Below are positions 34,802 through 44,169 of a stretch of 64,000 bases of DNA, in pieces. The notes under the pieces are model-generated. The model saw only the letters and a program-made list of their open reading frames with translations. It was not told the origin of the DNA and did no database searches. The position numbers were made by a program, and so were the translations under genes. The stretch covers positions 124,001-188,000 of the forward strand of contig CAVPWR010000003.1 in assembly GCA_963709555.1 (NCBI GenBank), in the 5' to 3' direction. Origin of the DNA: Sulfurisoma sp963709555 (GTDB lineage Bacteria; Pseudomonadota; Gammaproteobacteria; Burkholderiales; Rhodocyclaceae). Position 1 is the stretch's first letter, and each line of letters begins with the position of its first letter.

Positions 34802-36928
34802 CCTGCGCCTCCTGCGCGCTGCTGATCGAGATGAAGCTGCAGCGCGATCCGCGGGTCGAATCGGCGGCGGTGAACTTCGCCGCCGGTACGGTCACCGTCA
34901 AGGGCCACCTGCCGCGCGAGGCGCTTTTCGCTTCGGTGAAGAAACTCGGCTACGAGGCGCGGCCGATGGACACGCTGACGCAGCGCCGCCTGTTGGTCGA
35001 GCGCGAGAAGGCCCGCCTCGAACTGGCGAGGAAGCGCTTGGTGCAGGCGGCGTGGCTCACGGCGCCGGTGATGGTCTCCGGCATGCTGATGCACCGCTCG
35101 CCGGCGCTGCGCCTGATGGAGCTGGCGCTGTCCACCGTCGTGGTGTTCGGCAGCGGCGGCGAGATTTTCAAGAAGGCCTGGGCGCTGGCGCAGCAGCGCG
35201 AGGCCAACATGGACACGCTGATCAGCTATGGGCGCCGGCGCGGCCTATCTCTACAGCCTGCCGGGCGTGGTGCGCATCCACCACCACGTCTATTTCGAAT
35301 CGGCCGCCGCCATCATCAGCTTCGTCCTCGGCGGCCGCTACATGGAAGAGCGCGCCAAGGGCAAGGCCTCCGAGGCGATCCGCAAGCTCATCGAATTGCA
35401 GCCGGAGACGGCGATCCGCGTCACGGCGAGCGGCGACGAAACCGTGGCCATCGACGCCGTCCAGCTCGGCGACCGGCTGCGCGTGCGCCCCGGCGACAAG
35501 GTGCCGACCGATGGCGTGGTGGAGGAGGGCGGATCGAGTCTCGACGAGTCCATGCTCACCGGCGAGTCGCTGCCGGTGGCCAAGGGCGCCGGCGACGCGG
35601 TGGTCGGCGGCTGCATCAACGGCAATGGCGGCTTCGTCATGCGCGTCACCGCGGTCGGCGGCGACACCGTGCTGTCGGGCATCGTCAAGCTGGTCGACCA
35701 CGCCCAGGGTACCAAGCTGCCGGTGCAGAAGCTGGCCGACCGCATTTCGGCGCGCTTCGTGCCGACGGTGGCGGGCATCGGCGGGCTGACGCTGGCCGGC
35801 TGGCTCATGGCCGGCCACCCGGCCTCGCGCGCGCTGGCACACGCGGTGGCCGTGCTGCTGATCGCCTGCCCCTGCGCGCTGGGGCTGGCGACGCCCACCG
35901 CCATCATGGTCGGCACCGGCCAGGCGGCACGGCGCGGCATCTACATCCGCAACGGCGAGGCGCTGGAAACCGCCGCCAAGCTCGACACGCTGGTGTTCGA
36001 CAAGACCGGCACCATCACCGAGGGCAAGCCCGTGGTCACCGACTTCCTGGCGGTGGCTGGCCACGGCAAGGATGGCGAGGCGCATGCGCTGGCGCTGGTC
36101 GCCGGCGTCGAGAGCCACTCCGAGCACTTCCTCGCCCGGGCCATCTCGGTCTGGTGCCGCGCGCTCGGCGTGGCGCCAGCGCCGACTTTTGGTTTTGAGG
36201 CCTGGCCGGGGCGCGGCGTCCGGGCGCGTGGCAAGGGCAAGAAGGGCGAGGAAATCCTCGTCGGCAATGCCGCGCTGCTCGAGGCCGCCGGCGTCGATTG
36301 CGGCGCCCAGCAGGCGCAGGCCCAGGCTTGGGCCGAGCAGGGCAAGACGCCGGTGTTCGTCGCCATCGACGGTGCCGTCGCCGCGCTGTTCGCGATTGCC
36401 GACCGGCCGCGCGAAGGGGCGAAGGAAGCCATCGCGCTGCTGCACCGCCTGGGGCTGAAGACGGTGATGGCCACTGGCGACGTCGAGGCGGCAGCGAACC
36501 ACATCGCGCGCGAGGTCGGCATCGACCGCGTCATCGCTCGCGCCACGCCGGCCGACAAGCTCGAACTGATCCGCACATTGCAGGGGCAAGGGCACAAGGT
36601 CGGCATGATCGGCGACGGCATCAACGATGCGCCGGCGCTGGCCGCGGCCGACGTCGGCTTCGCCATCGGCGGCGGCGCCGACATCGCGGTCGAGTCGGCC
36701 GACATCACGCTGGTCGGCGGCGACATCGCCCGCGTCGCCGGCGGCATCGACCTCTCGCGCCGCACCATGAAGATCATCCGCCAGAACCTGTTCTGGGCGC
36801 TCGGCTACAACGTCGTCGCCATTCCGGTCGCGGCGGCGGGTCGCCTCAATCCGATGATCGCAGCGGCGGCGATGGCAATGAGCTCCGTTTCCGTGGTCAC
36901 CAATTCGCTGCGGCTGCAGAAGAGATGA
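34753..36928 (+). CDS. copA: Copper-translocating P-type ATPase (frameshifted)
   Basis: About 724 residues after correction. An N-terminal HMA domain with GMTCASC is followed by membrane helices, the actuator motif TGESLP, the ion-channel motif CPCALGLATP, phosphorylation site DKTGTITEG, the HP-type nucleotide loop (ESHSEHFLARAI) and GDGINDAPAL. CPC together with the HMA domain indicates Cu(I) transport from the cytoplasm, either for export or to load periplasmic enzymes. The frame breaks near 35230 (extra base in ISYGAGAAYLYS). It closes the sigma54-headed run. A 19-bp piece of its 3' end recurs at 46125-46143. Confidence 0.93.
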
Positions 36929-36974
36929 AGAGGCGCAGGCTATAGGCGAGGATCGCTTCCTTGTCTTGCCTCCC

Positions 36975-36994
36975 GCGACGAAATGTCGCGCGAC
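36975..36994. promoter_or_regulatory. RegA/PrrA-like palindrome upstream of Sel1 gene
   Basis: GCGAC-GAAAT-GTCGC (36975-36989) fits GCGNC-N5-GNCGC exactly and overlaps a second dyad, TGTCGCGCGACA (36984-36995). The site lies in the 220-bp gap between copA and the Sel1-repeat gene, which otherwise shows no gene. Confidence 0.45.
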
Positions 36995-37148
36995 AATCTG
37001 TCCAATCGCCTTCACCTGTCTTCGTCGGTAGCATGCCGGGCAGTTCTTGCACTGCGTTCGTGCCCATCTCACCTCTTGGACAACTTGGATCGTTGCAGGG
37101 ACTGATTTCTTCTGCGGCCTTTTCGGCACGAACAACCACGGAGGCGAC

Positions 37149-37706
37149 ATGATTTCTAAAATGGCCGTTGCAGCCATCATTTTCTGGATGGCCGGCTTGG
37201 CGCAGGCCGGAGATATCGCGCAAGACTTTCGGCAAGCCGTGCAACTGCACCGTAACGGCGAAACGGCCGCTGCCATGCGCATCTGGAAGCATTGGGCGGA
37301 GAAAGGCGACGCAGATGGCGCCTACAACCTCGGCATCGTCCTGCAACATGGCGATGGAATGGCGCGCGACCCGCAACAGGCGCTGCGCTGGTTCAAGACG
37401 GCAGCCGAGCGTGGCGACAAGGCCGCCTCCTACCAGGCCGGATTGATGCTGCTCAATGGCGACGGTGTCCCTGCCAATGCCGACGAGGCACATCGCTGGT
37501 TCGTTCTGCCACGGCAGCATCACGCACACCATGCCCACCAACCACAGATGGTGGCCTGGCAGAAACAGGCGGCCGAACTGATACGCGAGCGGGATCTCAG
37601 GGAGTCGATGCAAACGGCCAGGGCGGACAGCGAACGGGTGATTGCCGACCTGCGTCGCCGGGCGGGCCTGCCGCCCGCAGATGCGACACGCCTTGCAAGC
37701 CGCTGA
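37149..37706 (+). CDS. Exported Sel1-repeat protein
   Basis: A 185-residue protein with a signal peptide ending in AQA and two or more Sel1-like repeats (GAYNLGIVLQHGDGMARD, ASYQAGLMLLNGDGVPAN), followed by a His-rich segment (RQHHAHHAHQPQ) and a charged helix. Sel1 repeats are protein-interaction scaffolds. The His cluster could bind metal. It converges on selD and is preceded by a RegA-like palindrome. Its partner is unknown. Confidence 0.72.
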   Translation: MISKMAVAAIIFWMAGLAQAGDIAQDFRQAVQLHRNGETAAAMRIWKHWAEKGDADGAYNLGIVLQHGDGMARDPQQALRWFKTAAERGDKAASYQAGLMLLNGDGVPANADEAHRWFVLPRQHHAHHAHQPQMVAWQKQAAELIRERDLRESMQTARADSERVIADLRRRAGLPPADATRLASR

Positions 37707-37740
37707 GGCTAAGGTGGCGCGGCAGAGCCAAGCGGGGACT

Positions 37741-38787
37741 TCAGGCCGCCACCTCGATCGCGTGCCCCTGTCGGTTGATCGTTTCACCGACGACCGCTGC
37801 ATGCGCATAGCCCGCGGCGCGCAGCTCTTGCAGTGCATGTTCGGCCTTCGCCGGCGCAACCCCGAAGAACAAACCGCCCGAGGTCTGCGGATCCAGCAGC
37901 AGCATCCTGAGGCTATAGGCTATCCCCGGCTCGAAGCGCGTGGACTTTTCCACGTAGTCGAGGTTGCGGAACATCGCGCCGGGTAAACAGCCGCTCTCCG
38001 CCAGGGCGTAGGCGCCCCGCAACAGCGGAACCCGCGATGCCTGGATACGCAGCGTCACCGTGCTTGCATCCGCCATCTGCATCGCATGGCCGAGCAGGCC
38101 GAAGCCGGTGATGTCGGTACCGGCGCGCACGTCCAGCGCCTGCATCACCTCGGCCCCGCCACGATTCAACTGCTGCATGGTATCCAGGGCTGCCCGGTAG
38201 TCCTCTTCCGTGGCGAGCCCGACGCGACGCCCCGCCACCAGGGTGCCGGTGCCCAGCGGCTTGCTCAGGATCAGCGCCAGGCCGGGGCGCAGCCCGGCGT
38301 TGGTGATGATCCGCTGCGGATGCACGACACCCGTCACCGACAAACCATACTTCGGCGGCCAGTCATCGATGGTGTGGCCGCCGACCATGACACCGCCGGC
38401 CTCGGCCACCTTCTCCTGGCCACCGGCCAGGATTTCGGCCAGGACCTCCAGCGGAATTCTTGTGGCCGGGAAGCCGACGATATTCATTGCCGTGAGGACA
38501 CGGCCGCCCATGGCAAATACGTCGCTCAGTGCATTCGCTGCGGCGATGCGGCCGAATTCGCGCGGCTCCGAACAGACCGGCGGGAAGAAGTCCAGCGTCT
38601 GGATCAGCGCCGTTTGGTCGTCGATGCGATAGACACCGGCATCGTCGTGGGTGGAAATATCCACCAGCAAGTCCGGGTGGGCCTGCTGGACAAGGCGTTT
38701 CAGCACCTCGGCCAGCCTACCCGGCGCCAGCTTGGCGGAACAACCGCCTTGCTCGACCGTCGTCAGCAAGTCGAAGTCGGTCGTCAC
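37741..38787 (-). CDS. selD: Selenide, water dikinase (selenophosphate synthetase)
   Basis: A 348-residue enzyme. The N-terminal catalytic region reads EQGGCSAKLAP, with Cys in the place used by Sec or Cys and the essential Lys three residues on. The ATP/metal residues follow in TLDFFPPV and DVFAMGG, with a glycine-rich VMVGGHTIDD motif. It makes selenophosphate from selenide and ATP. The GTG start overlaps the yedF stop (GTGA). selA, selB and selC are not in the window, so it could serve selenoproteins or selenouridine tRNA made elsewhere. Confidence 0.93.
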   Translation of the reverse strand: MTTDFDLLTTVEQGGCSAKLAPGRLAEVLKRLVQQAHPDLLVDISTHDDAGVYRIDDQTALIQTLDFFPPVCSEPREFGRIAAANALSDVFAMGGRVLTAMNIVGFPATRIPLEVLAEILAGGQEKVAEAGGVMVGGHTIDDWPPKYGLSVTGVVHPQRIITNAGLRPGLALILSKPLGTGTLVAGRRVGLATEEDYRAALDTMQQLNRGGAEVMQALDVRAGTDITGFGLLGHAMQMADASTVTLRIQASRVPLLRGAYALAESGCLPGAMFRNLDYVEKSTRFEPGIAYSLRMLLLDPQTSGGLFFGVAPAKAEHALQELRAAGYAHAAVVGETINRQGHAIEVAA

Positions 38788-39401
38788 GGCGCGATGACTT
38801 TACCCGCGGCCAATTGCACCTCGAGAATGACCAGCATGTTGGAAATCGTGCCGACGTGGATCTCGGCCTGCTTCCGGTAGTAGTTGACGCAGGTGCCGCA
38901 GATCAGGATCTCCACGCCCCGCCGCTCGAGTTCGCGCAGCGCTTCGAGCAGCGGCGAACCATCGACCGCCAGCAGAATGGCGCTGCTGTAGAGAATCAGG
39001 TGCGTCGGCGCCGGATTCACGGTCTTGAGCGTCTCGATCAAGCCTTTGACCAGGACGGCGCCCAGCTCCACCGGACCCCGGCCGACGGTATCGGAAGCCA
39101 GCGAAACCACGTACGTCCCGCCGCCCGCGGCGGGGGCCGGGACGCAGTAGGCCGCGGCGTCGGGTGCCGCCAACGCCGGCGAGTTCTTGGTGAAGAGCAC
39201 CGTGAACAGCAGGCCCTCGCGGCTTACCTGCGGCTGCAGGCCGTTGTCGCGCAGAAAGCGCTCGACGTTCTGGCAGGAGGTTTCGTTGTCCACGAGCACG
39301 GTGATCACCGTACCGATGGCGCTCTCGTCGAGCGCCTGCTTGGTCAGGATCAGCGGCTTCGGGCAGACTTGTCCGCGCGCATCTACGGTTGTTGCGCTCA
39401 T
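38784..39401 (-). CDS. yedF: YedF-type selenium-associated TusA/DsrE-like protein
   Basis: A 205-residue two-domain protein. The N-terminal TusA-like domain carries the CPKP motif (GQVCPKPLIL) near residue 13. The C-terminal DsrE-like domain carries CGTCVNYY near residue 177. This architecture and pairing with selD is the YedF family, thought to carry selenium or sulfur on a cysteine. It overlaps selD by 4 bp, so the two are co-expressed. A role as selenium donor to SelD is inference from family and context. Confidence 0.85.
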   Translation of the reverse strand: MSATTVDARGQVCPKPLILTKQALDESAIGTVITVLVDNETSCQNVERFLRDNGLQPQVSREGLLFTVLFTKNSPALAAPDAAAYCVPAPAAGGGTYVVSLASDTVGRGPVELGAVLVKGLIETLKTVNPAPTHLILYSSAILLAVDGSPLLEALRELERRGVEILICGTCVNYYRKQAEIHVGTISNMLVILEVQLAAGKVIAP

Positions 39402-39414
39402 GGCCGTGGCGCCT

Positions 39415-40515
39415 TCAAGCCGTGATTTCGCGCGAGGTGATCTTGTAGCGGAATCCGTCCGGATCGTAGCTGTCGAAACGGCCCGTGGCGTTCTCGCCGA
39501 TCGGATACATCAGGAAGGGGATGGCCGCACCCGTCGAACCCGGCAGCTTGAGGTCGTGCGCGAAGTTGTAGCCCAGCCAGTTCATTTCCCAGGCGCCGAA
39601 CAGCTTCTCGCGCGCGGCCACGACGACATCGTCCTTGAGAGTCAGCCCGGGCTTTTCCTCGAGCACGACTTTGCGCACGTCGGCCGGATCGACCGGAACC
39701 CAACCGTATCCCGACAGCCAGACCTCCGCGCGGCAGTGCTGGGCCTTGCTGATATCGCTGCTCTTGCCCAGACTCTTGTAGCCGAACTTCGAGTCGGCGA
39801 CGCGGATGCCATACACGTCGCGCGCCGGCAAGCCCGCCGCGCGCGCGAGGCCGACGTACAGAGCATTGAGGTCGGCGCACTTGCCCGACAGATTGCCGGT
39901 TTCGAGCATGCCGCGAATGTCGCCGGTGCCGCAGCCCCTGGTCTTCGGATTGCGGTGCGTGCTTTCGACGATCCATTCGTAGATCGCCCTGGCCTTTTCC
40001 ATATCGGTCTTGGTGCCCTTGGTGATTTCCAGCGCGGTCTTCCTGACGATGCCATCGGTCGGCAGCATGGCGGTCGCACGCGTATAGAGCCTGGCTGTGG
40101 CCTTGTCGAGGGGAGCGACCTTGCCCGGTTGCGTGAAGTCGATGGCCCGGTCGCGGGTGGCGAAGCGGCTCGTCACCTCGATGACGGCAGCGGCCTCGCC
40201 GGCCTCCCAGCTTGCTGCCAGCATCAGCGCACCGTAGTTGGGGTCCTTGGCAAGCTGGACATTGGCGGCATTGCCTTGCCAGAGGTTGCCCATCGGCTTG
40301 ATCCACGACGCCTCTTCGACTGAGGGCAGCGGCAGCCAGACGCGTGTCGCGCTGTCGGCCTTGGGCAGTTCGGCGCGCGTGGTGACCTCGAACACGCGCC
40401 AGCCATTGGCCGGTGATGGCTTAAAACTGCTTTCGGCAGCGCTTGCCAGGCGCGTTCCGCCTAGGGTGGTGGCGGCAAACAGGGTGGCGGTCTTGATGAA
40501 ATCGCGACGATCCAT
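39415..40515 (-). CDS. Tat-exported transglutaminase-like protein
   Basis: A 366-residue protein with a twin-arginine signal (RRDFIKTATLFAATTLGG). The transglutaminase-like core has the catalytic Cys in LSGKCADLNALYVGLARAAGLPAR near residue 210, His in AQHCRAEVWL near 250 and Asp in GWVPVDPADV. Bacterial members act as periplasmic proteases, peptide hydrolases or cross-linkers. It sits between a TlpA-like protein gene (14 bp upstream) and the selenium genes on the same strand. The ATG at 40515 starts exactly at the Tat motif and was preferred to an upstream in-frame start. Confidence 0.82.
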   Translation of the reverse strand: MDRRDFIKTATLFAATTLGGTRLASAAESSFKPSPANGWRVFEVTTRAELPKADSATRVWLPLPSVEEASWIKPMGNLWQGNAANVQLAKDPNYGALMLAASWEAGEAAAVIEVTSRFATRDRAIDFTQPGKVAPLDKATARLYTRATAMLPTDGIVRKTALEITKGTKTDMEKARAIYEWIVESTHRNPKTRGCGTGDIRGMLETGNLSGKCADLNALYVGLARAAGLPARDVYGIRVADSKFGYKSLGKSSDISKAQHCRAEVWLSGYGWVPVDPADVRKVVLEEKPGLTLKDDVVVAAREKLFGAWEMNWLGYNFAHDLKLPGSTGAAIPFLMYPIGENATGRFDSYDPDGFRYKITSREITA

Positions 40516-40529
40516 GAGGTTCTCCTTGC

Positions 40530-41072
40530 TTATTGGTAGAGGGGTTGAAGCTGTCGCTCGACGGCGGGTGCGTCCCAGTCGATGGGCCCGACGCCGCGCA
40601 GGCGGATGCGATGGCGGCGGTCGAGAATCACGGTGGTCGGGAGGGCGCGCGCGCTCCATGCCCGGCTGATGGTCTGCTCGCGGTCATCGATGACCGGCAA
40701 CCGGACCGAGCTTTCCCAGAGGAAATCCTCGACGCGCTTGGGGCTGTCGGCAACGGCGACGGTGATCACGGCCAGGCCACGCGCCTTGCCGCGCTCGGCC
40801 AGGCGTTGCAGCGAGGGCATTTCCTCGCGACAGGGTTCGCACCAGGTCGCCCAGAAATTGATGACGACGGGGCGTCCCTTGTGGGACTGAATCAGGGCGT
40901 GGAGGCGCTTGTCGGCCGACTTCGGCTGGGGACTGGCGGTAACGGCGGTCAATTCGGAGGCGTGAATAGAGCCGGGGGCCAGCCCCAGCATGCCTGTAGT
41001 CCACAGCGCAGCGAGCACGCAATGGATAGACGAATAGCAACCACCGCGCCAGAAACGCGCGTAGGTGTACAT
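40530..41072 (-). CDS. TlpA-family thioredoxin-like protein
   Basis: About 180 residues with an N-terminal membrane anchor or signal (VLAALWTTGMLGLAPGSIHA) and a thioredoxin domain with WCEPC near residue 78 (NFWATWCEPCREEMPSL) and cis-Pro at ALPTTVILD. The ATG at 41072 is preferred over a TTG one codon upstream. It is co-directional with the Tat-exported transglutaminase-like gene 14 bp downstream and divergent from the nickel transporter across 240 bp. The substrate is unknown. Confidence 0.78.
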   Translation of the reverse strand: MYTYARFWRGGCYSSIHCVLAALWTTGMLGLAPGSIHASELTAVTASPQPKSADKRLHALIQSHKGRPVVINFWATWCEPCREEMPSLQRLAERGKARGLAVITVAVADSPKRVEDFLWESSVRLPVIDDREQTISRAWSARALPTTVILDRRHRIRLRGVGPIDWDAPAVERQLQPLYQ

Positions 41073-41269
41073 CAATCGCTCCCGATTTCGATAACCGTCG
41101 CGAGGCGGAAGCCCCCGCGACTTACGGTGCGCCGGTCCAGAAGACAGGCGCGATTTGATGGCGGTTACTCAGACCGCCGGAGGTTGAATTGTCGCATTTT
41201 CTTTGGGGCAAGCGGGACGCACGAGAGCCGATTACCTTTTAGCGGGATTGTCTGGCACGACGATCGTCA

Positions 41270-41297
41270 GTATGATAAAAACAATAAATCTTCATAC
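41270..41297. promoter_or_regulatory. NikR operator
   Basis: GTATGA-N16-TCATAC is an exact match, including the 16-bp spacer, to the operator bound by nickel-loaded NikR. It lies 19 bp before the first ATG of the nickel transporter genes, overlapping the likely promoter. This indicates repression when nickel is sufficient and independently supports nickel as the substrate. Confidence 0.92.
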
Positions 41298-41315
41298 ACT
41301 CTCGTTAGTCAAGTG

Positions 41316-42032
41316 ATGCGAACTGCTATGCGCCATTACCGCCTCCTGCCACTACTGGGTGTAATCACCACTTTCGCCACGCAAGCCTTCGCCCACGATC
41401 TCTGGCTTGATCGCGATAAGGGCGATTACCTGCTGCATCAGGGACACCGTCATTCGACCCATGCCGGTGCCGAGTCCGTACCCTACGATCCCAGTATCGT
41501 GAAGGGGGCGCAGTGTGTTGATGCCGCGGGTGCACTGCGGCAATCCTTGCCAGGCAAGACCTATCCGGCACGAATCGGTGGCAACTGCGCGATTCTGCTG
41601 GTCTCGCTGTCATCCGGGTACTGGAGCAAGACGGCGTGGGAGACCAAGAATGTGCCGAAGCCCCAAGCACCTGGCGCGATCAAGAGTTGGTTGTCGGAGG
41701 AATCCGTCAAGCGCATCGACCGTTGGATTCCTGGTGCCGCGCAGCCATTGGGCGATGGCCTAGAGATCATGCCGCTTTCCGATCCACTCGCACTGAAGCT
41801 CGACGACAAGCTGACCGTGCTGGTAACGGAAGGTCGCAAGCCCAAGGCTGGGGTGCCGGTGGCCTACGATGGCGAGACACGTGGGGCGACGGGTGCCGAC
41901 GGGAAGGTGTCGATCCGGGTCCGGCACGGCGGAATGCAGCTGATTTCAGCGAGCACCGAGGTTCCGCTGAATGATGGCAAGGCCGATACTCTGGTACGCG
42001 CAACTGCATTGCAGTTCGAGTTGCCAAAATGA
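41316..42032 (+). CDS. nikK: Periplasmic DUF4198 nickel-uptake protein (NikK-like)
   Basis: A 238-residue exported protein with signal peptide ending in AFA and mature N-terminus HDLWLDRDKGDYLLHQGHRH, which holds a His in first position plus further His residues suited to nickel binding. A C-terminal beta-sandwich (KPKAGVPVAYDGETRGATGADGKV split over about 24 residues) is typical of DUF4198. It heads an ECF nickel transporter operon behind a NikR operator. Start could be ATG 41316 or ATG 41328. The stop overlaps the next gene (ATGA). Confidence 0.82.
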   Translation: MRTAMRHYRLLPLLGVITTFATQAFAHDLWLDRDKGDYLLHQGHRHSTHAGAESVPYDPSIVKGAQCVDAAGALRQSLPGKTYPARIGGNCAILLVSLSSGYWSKTAWETKNVPKPQAPGAIKSWLSEESVKRIDRWIPGAAQPLGDGLEIMPLSDPLALKLDDKLTVLVTEGRKPKAGVPVAYDGETRGATGADGKVSIRVRHGGMQLISASTEVPLNDGKADTLVRATALQFELPK

Positions 42033-42472
42033 GGCTCGTGCTCCTTCTGCTCTTGTCCTGGGCGAACCTCGTCTTCGCGCATGAGGTGCATCACGTCGTT
42101 ACTCCCGGCACGGCGGTAGTAGTGAAGCTGTCCTACGCCGATGGCAAACCGTTCGCTTACGAGAAGTACGAACTGACGCCTGACGGTGCATCGGTGCCCA
42201 TGCAGGTCGGTAACAGCGACGCAGAGGGGCGCGTGGTGTTCGTACCGGGAACGGCATCGAATTGGCGCCTCAAGGCTTACACCGCCGACGGGCACGGCGC
42301 CGACCTGCGCTTCGCCGTGCCGGCCATGAACGGGCAATCTGCCGTGCCGGGTGCGCCATCCGTCACCGATACCGGTCCCAACCGCGCAAGCCTGTTGGCG
42401 TTCGGCCTCGGCCTGCTTCTCGCCGCCTTCGGCCTGTTGCAACTGTTCGTCAAGCGTAAAGGTTCACGATGA
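42029..42472 (+). CDS. nikL: NikL-like membrane-anchored periplasmic component
   Basis: A 147-residue protein: signal peptide (LLLLLSWANLVFA), a mature N-terminus HEVHHVVTPG with His residues, a beta-rich periplasmic domain and a C-terminal membrane helix (ASLLAFGLGLLLAAFGLLQLFV) with a basic tail. This matches the NikL component found with NikM, NikQ and NikO in nickel ECF systems. It overlaps both neighbours by 4 bp. The exact role in the transporter is not established; an extracytoplasmic nickel-handling step is likely. Confidence 0.7.
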   Translation: MRLVLLLLLSWANLVFAHEVHHVVTPGTAVVVKLSYADGKPFAYEKYELTPDGASVPMQVGNSDAEGRVVFVPGTASNWRLKAYTADGHGADLRFAVPAMNGQSAVPGAPSVTDTGPNRASLLAFGLGLLLAAFGLLQLFVKRKGSR

Positions 42473-43520
42473 AGTCACATCTACCCCTTTTGCTCCTGCT
42501 GCCGGCCCTGCCGGCTCTCGCCCATCATGGTGTCGCCGGCGTCGGCGCGGCCGCGCTCGAAGGCCCCGGAGCCCGGTGGAGTCGGCCAGTTCGGCCACGC
42601 TGCCGGCGGGCAAGACGCTGCTCTACATGAAGCTCGACCACGCCCAGTACAAGTCCGTCGACCCGAGCGACACCGAGGCCGCCTGGTCACGCTACTGGAT
42701 GACAGGCGTCGGCCACGGCTTCACTCCGTGGTTCTCGGCCTATCTCTTCGCCCCTTACAACAGCAAGGTGGACACCAACGAACCGCCGCTCTCCGTCAAT
42801 CCGGCGCCGACGCCAAGATTCGACACACACGGCTGGGCCGACCTGTCCGTGATGGGTCAGGTCGCCTTCAAGCACGAACCGGGCGAGGGTCTGAAACTCG
42901 TACCGGACAACGAGAGCCTCGACGATCTGGAGGACTGGCATTTCACAGTCTTCGCCGGCACGACGCTGCCCACCGGCAATCCGAACCTGCGTGACCGCGC
43001 CGGCATCATCGATCCCGGCAAGTCCACGAGTTTCGGCAAGCCCTCGTACTCGCTCGGCTTTACCGCGGGCAAGGTGCTGACGCGCGACCTGACCTTCAAC
43101 CTCGAGATCTCGACGATCCGCTTCCAGAACTTCACCTATGCCGATGGCAGCGGCATGCGCTTCGGCGACGAGGACCGCGTCAACGCCAGCCTCAACTGGC
43201 GCCTGTGGGGCAGCGCCGATGCCCGCGCACGCCTCGACGGCGTGATCGAGGCCCAGTACCTCAAGCTCGGCAACGACGTCGCCACGGCGGCACCGACACT
43301 CGCAGTCCCGCACCCCGTCGCGACACCCGACCCGATCACCGGCGGCGAGATCACCTATCTGATGCCGGGCGTGCGACTCTACAAGGACAACATGAGCTTC
43401 GCCCTCGGCATCAAGCTGCCGGTTTCGGCCAGGCTCAACGAACGCCCCGGCCAGCGGCAGCAAGGGGCCGAGGGCACGGAGAAGTGGCGCGCGATCTTCT
43501 CGGCCTCGCTGCTGTTCTGA
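42469..43520 (+). CDS. Predicted outer-membrane protein of the nickel operon (frameshifted)
   Basis: About 350 residues after correcting a one-base loss near 42573. A signal peptide (LLLLLPALPALA) leads into HHGVAGVG, then a chain of alternating strands ending in IFSASLLF, a typical beta-barrel C-terminus with terminal Phe. It belongs by pattern to transporter-like porins (phenol-pathway type barrels). The start overlaps nikL (ATGA) and nikM follows 10 bp downstream. Its place inside a NikR-controlled operon suggests an outer-membrane channel for nickel, which would be an addition to the usual ECF set. Confidence 0.65.
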
Positions 43521-43530
43521 TGGCGTTCTA

Positions 43531-44169
43531 ATGCACATCCCCGACGGCTTTCTCTCGCCGCAGACCTACCTTCCGAGTTACGGCGTCGCTGCCGCCGCCT
43601 GGTGGTGGGCGGCGAAGGGACTGCGCGAGCGGCTCGACGAGACCACCGTGCCGCGCCTGGCAATGCTGACCGCGCTGGCCTACGCGCTGGGGCTGGTAAT
43701 GGTGCCGCTGCCCGGCGGCACCTCGGGCCACGCGCTCGGCGTCGCGCTGCTGGCGCTGGTGTTCGGCCTGCGTCTGGCCTTCCTCGCCTACAGCGGCGTG
43801 CTGCTGCTGCAGTCGCTGCTCTTCGGAGCCGGCGGCATCACCGCGCTGGCCGTCAATGCGCTGGCCATGGGCCTGGTCGGCGCTGCGGCAGCCATCTCCG
43901 CGAAGAAGTTGTTCGGCCGCCTCGGCGACACGTTCGCGGTCGCCGTCGCCGCCTGGCTTTCGGTGGTGCTGCCGGGTGCCGTGGTGGCGGTGGTGCTGGG
44001 CATCCAGCCACTGATCGCCCACCAGCCCGACGGCACGCCGCTGTTCTTCCCCTTCGGCCTCGCCATCACCCTTCCTGCCGTTCTGCTGCCTCATGCCGTG
44101 ATCGGCATCGGCGAAGCGCTGCTCACCGTGGCGGTGTGGCGCTACGCGAAGAGCCGCCGCTGGACATGA
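43531..44169 (+). CDS. nikM: ECF nickel transporter substrate-binding membrane subunit NikM
   Basis: A 212-residue membrane protein starting MHIPDGFLS. The N-terminal Met-His motif is the metal ligand of CbiM/NikM proteins. About six membrane helices follow with the conserved GGTSGHALG segment. It binds nickel (or cobalt) and hands it through the membrane with NikQ and NikO. NikR control argues for nickel over cobalt. The stop overlaps nikQ (ATGA). Confidence 0.92.
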   Translation: MHIPDGFLSPQTYLPSYGVAAAAWWWAAKGLRERLDETTVPRLAMLTALAYALGLVMVPLPGGTSGHALGVALLALVFGLRLAFLAYSGVLLLQSLLFGAGGITALAVNALAMGLVGAAAAISAKKLFGRLGDTFAVAVAAWLSVVLPGAVVAVVLGIQPLIAHQPDGTPLFFPFGLAITLPAVLLPHAVIGIGEALLTVAVWRYAKSRRWT

